Of a stretch of DNA of 64,000 nt, positions 61,487 through 64,000 are shown in pieces. How positions within the stretch are numbered: the first letter of the stretch is position 1; each line of letters opens with the position of its first letter. Made by a program: the position numbers and the translations under genes. Below the pieces are notes generated by a model. That model ran no database searches, was not told the origin of the DNA, and was given only the letters and a program-made list of their open reading frames with translations. Origin of the DNA: Chitinophaga ginsengisoli (GTDB taxonomy: Bacteria; Bacteroidota; Bacteroidia; Chitinophagales; Chitinophagaceae); the NCBI RefSeq assembly GCF_003014595.1, contig NZ_PYGK01000006.1:186001-250000 (forward strand). The letters are read 5' to 3'.

Positions 61487-64000
61487 TTACAAGACGAGTT
61501 TAATATTAGCGCCAATGCTTCTTAAAGCCGATACGCCGAATACGTCTATTCCCTGTAATCCATTACCACTACTCATGGATACTTCCGGATCAAATGGAGC
61601 ATTCAGTTTGAAAAAACAGAGGTTCCTGCCGATGAGTCCTACCTGCATCATGTTGATCCATTTGCTCTTTAACGGTAATTTACAGGTAAGTGATATCTCT
61701 CTGAGCCGGATATTTGTAGCATCGTACATATACGTTTCTCCGATGCCGGCCCTGCCGCCGATGGTGGCAAAATACTTACGTTCATCGTATGTGCCTGTAA
61801 GCGGGGCCCCGTTTTCATATACCGCATTGATTGTCACGCCGCCTGCATCCCTGGCTTTGGCGCTGGCCTCACTAACGCCATAGCTGTCCAGTACAGAGTT
61901 GGTCACACTCATGACCTTACCGCCGAAGCGGCCGTCTATCTGGAAACTAAGTGCGTAATTTTTGTACGTGATGGAGTTATTCCAGCCTAACATAAAACGT
62001 GGATTGGGATTACCTACTTTCTTTAGTACGTTCCGGGTTATCAGATTGCCCTGATTATCAATAACAAGCTGTCCTTTATCATTCCTGTATAATTCCTTAT
62101 TGGTATAAATATCTCCCCAGGAACCGCCTTCCTTGATAAAAGACCCATACATGTTGGTCAGGAAGTCAGTGAGAATGTAATAGTTATCTGGTCCTGCTCC
62201 GGGGATGCTGTTGTTGCTGAGTTTTACTACTTTATTACTATTGATCGTCAGATTGAAATTCGTATTCCATCTCCATTGTCTTTCCTGGACGGGCACAATG
62301 TTCAATGTTGCTTCCCATCCCTTGTTCTGTATATTACCCAGGTTCAGGTAATAGAACAGGTATCCGGAACCAGTGGGCGCACGCACTTCCATGTACTGCT
62401 GGTAGTTGTTATTCTTGTACCAGGTAACGTCGATGCCAACACGGTCTTTCAGGAAACGGAATTCAAGACCTGTTTCCAGGGAGCGGTTATCTTCCGGTTT
62501 CAGGTAGATGCCCGGATAGGGCGCCCGGGTATTGAAGTTGACACGGGGTACGCCTGCTGTGGTCATGATCAGGAAGCGGGCCGGTCTGGAAGCATAAGGA
62601 GCAATATCACTACCTGCTTTTGCATATGATACACGCACCTTCGCAAAGCTGATGGCCGCCGGTAAATTGAACCATTCACTGAGTACAGTACTGATGCCCG
62701 CTGAGTAATAGAAATATCCCTTGTCTTTGATCGGCGTAAAAGCAAAAGTGCTGGACCAGTCGTTACGCCCGGTCAGATCAAGGAATACGCGCTGTTTCCA
62801 ATTCAGCTGTGCGCTACCGAAAAGCGCCTGCAACTGCTTTTTATCGATACTCTTTTGTGCATCCAGTGCTTTGGCAGAGATATTATCCGTAGAAAACACA
62901 TTCGGCACGATCAGGCCATCGGCAGCGGTAGGATTAGTGCTGGTAAGCGTTCTGTCATGCGCTTTTACATCGGTAATGCTGACACCCAGCATGGCCTGCA
63001 CCTTTACCTGGGGACAAAACTGCTTGCTGCCGGTCAGTATCATATCTGCATAGAGCTGCGTGTTGTTTTCCACTTCGCGGGTATAGCGGCCATTCGGCGG
63101 ACTTAATACCTGTTGTGTGCCAGCATGGGCCGACATCTCATACCGGTCATCACTCTTGTCAATATTACCCCTTGCCTGCAGCCACAACCAGCTGGCGAGT
63201 CTGTATTTCAGGGAAAGGGACGCCATTCCCCTGTACCGGGTTTCACGGCGCTGGTCCCGGTATTGGACCCAATAGGGATTCTGCTGATCATCCAGGCCTG
63301 TCCAGTCGCGGTCCCTGCGGATATTCCACCAGTTCTGTAACGACAGGTTGCTGGTTGGATCGTGATATTCATATTGCTTATAGGTGTTGAAATCGAGGCC
63401 CCGGGGCATATTATATAATCCTGTGAGGGCATTGTAATACAGGCCGGAAGAGGGGCGGTTCAGCACATCCTGTATCACGTAGGAAATATTGGCATCTACA
63501 GCCAGTTTCTTCTTCAGCAGATTGCTGGTGATACGGGTATTGAAGGTATGCCGCTGGAAATGATTGGCGGGTAAAATACCCCTGTTCATCGTGTTAGCAT
63601 ACGAGAGATAGTATTGTGTGTTCTCCGCACCGCCGCTATAGGATAGGCCATTGGTGGAAGTCAGGCCGGTACGGAAGAAATCCCTGGTATGATCAGGAGC
63701 CTGTACTTTATCGCCCCAGCTGTCAGCTGAACCGGGCTGCAGCTTGTCTTTATCATCCTTATAAGGCCGGGTAGTCTGTCCGTAGCGGAATTGCAGTTTC
63801 GGTAACAGCATAGGTGCATCCACCATCAGGTCTGAAGCCACGTTGATACGTCCTTTACCGGCATTGCCTTTTTTAGTGGTGATCATGATCACGCCATTCG
63901 CAGCCTGGCTACCGTATAAAGCCGCTGAGGAGGCACTTTTCAGTACACTGATGCTTTCAATATCATCGGGGTTGATGTTGGAGATACCATCGCCACCATC
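61487..64000 (-). CDS. SusC/RagA-family channel, 5' end beyond the window
   Basis: The frame stays open to position 64000, so the N-terminus and part of the plug domain lie outside. The visible part begins in the plug ([20 protein letters not shown], then [11 protein letters not shown]) and runs through the barrel, ending in [13 protein letters not shown]. Over 800 residues of barrel are seen. It forms a transport pair with the SusD-like lipoprotein downstream. Confidence 0.93.
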   Translation of the reverse strand, partial: DGGDGISNINPDDIESISVLKSASSAALYGSQAANGVIMITTKKGNAGKGRINVASDLMVDAPMLLPKLQFRYGQTTRPYKDDKDKLQPGSADSWGDKVQAPDHTRDFFRTGLTSTNGLSYSGGAENTQYYLSYANTMNRGILPANHFQRHTFNTRITSNLLKKKLAVDANISYVIQDVLNRPSSGLYYNALTGLYNMPRGLDFNTYKQYEYHDPTSNLSLQNWWNIRRDRDWTGLDDQQNPYWVQYRDQRRETRYRGMASLSLKYRLASWLWLQARGNIDKSDDRYEMSAHAGTQQVLSPPNGRYTREVENNTQLYADMILTGSKQFCPQVKVQAMLGVSITDVKAHDRTLTSTNPTAADGLIVPNVFSTDNISAKALDAQKSIDKKQLQALFGSAQLNWKQRVFLDLTGRNDWSSTFAFTPIKDKGYFYYSAGISTVLSEWFNLPAAISFAKVRVSYAKAGSDIAPYASRPARFLIMTTAGVPRVNFNTRAPYPGIYLKPEDNRSLETGLEFRFLKDRVGIDVTWYKNNNYQQYMEVRAPTGSGYLFYYLNLGNIQNKGWEATLNIVPVQERQWRWNTNFNLTINSNKVVKLSNNSIPGAGPDNYYILTDFLTNMYGSFIKEGGSWGDIYTNKELYRNDKGQLVIDNQGNLITRNVLKKVGNPNPRFMLGWNNSITYKNYALSFQIDGRFGGKVMSVTNSVLDSYGVSEASAKARDAGGVTINAVYENGAPLTGTYDERKYFATIGGRAGIGETYMYDATNIRLREISLTCKLPLKSKWINMMQVGLIGRNLCFFKLNAPFDPEVSMSSGNGLQGIDVFGVSALRSIGANIKLVL

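Noticed and set aside
52674-64000. Polysaccharide utilisation locus with a predictable glycan target
   Set aside because: Two SusC/SusD pairs are present but no glycoside hydrolase, lyase or sensor-regulator lies with them in the window, so neither a glycan target nor a PUL label is supported.

Overview
The window looks like a chromosomal segment of a Bacteroidota organism, most likely Chitinophaga or a close relative. The reasons are two SusC/SusD-type outer-membrane pairs, DUF4270, DUF4907 and DUF6702 family proteins, a LytS/LytTR two-component pair, promoter elements of the Bacteroidota type (TTTG or TTG about 20 bases before TAnnTTTG), a near absence of purine-rich ribosome-binding sites, and a large flexirubin/aryl-polyene pigment cluster. 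The genus is inferred from this gene content; no rRNA or tRNA gene was seen.

Layout. 1-11 kb: end of an M56 (BlaR1-like) peptidase with a TonB-plug-like tail, a formylglycine-generating-enzyme-like lipoprotein, a GH1 beta-glucosidase, an outer-membrane beta-barrel/DUF4270 pair, a Kelch lipoprotein with a DUF4907 lipoprotein, and a LytS/LytTR regulatory pair preceded by a 10-base direct repeat. 10.5-19 kb: housekeeping genes (cysteine desulfurase, phosphoglucosamine mutase, LTA-synthase-like membrane phosphatase/transferase, methyltransferase, PAP2 phosphatase, ZIP transporter, CNNM/CorC protein).

19.0-44.6 kb: 25 consecutive plus-strand genes, many with start/stop overlaps, forming an aryl-polyene (flexirubin-type) pathway. 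A tyrosine ammonia-lyase would make p-coumarate and an AMP-ligase would load it on one of two acyl carrier proteins, primed by a cluster-encoded AcpS. Three complete ketosynthases, one chain-length-factor-like ketosynthase, a truncated ketosynthase-like protein, a ketoreductase and two hotdog dehydratases would extend it. A methyltransferase and a flavin halogenase-like enzyme would decorate it. Acyltransferases, a GT2-DUF2062 protein, a deacetylase, a LolA-like carrier, a lipoprotein and an MMPL exporter fused to an acyltransferase and a methyltransferase would attach it to lipid and move it to the outer membrane. No DarA/DarB-like dialkylresorcinol genes are present in the window.

44.6-50.2 kb: DUF6702 and HupE/UreJ-like proteins, an M1 peptidase, an SPFH protein with an Arc-like repressor behind a promoter-overlapping palindrome, and a secreted esterase. 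50.3-52.7 kb: an accessory-looking two-gene unit (DUF4365 nuclease-like protein plus an unknown protein) followed by a 658-base gap with two neighbouring palindromes of more than 100 nt. Both palindromes are built from 11-base units in the same 3+2 order but with different sequence. This is the most unusual structure in the window. 52.7-64 kb: a CxxCH lipoprotein and two tandem SusC/SusD pairs on the minus strand, the last SusC running off the window.
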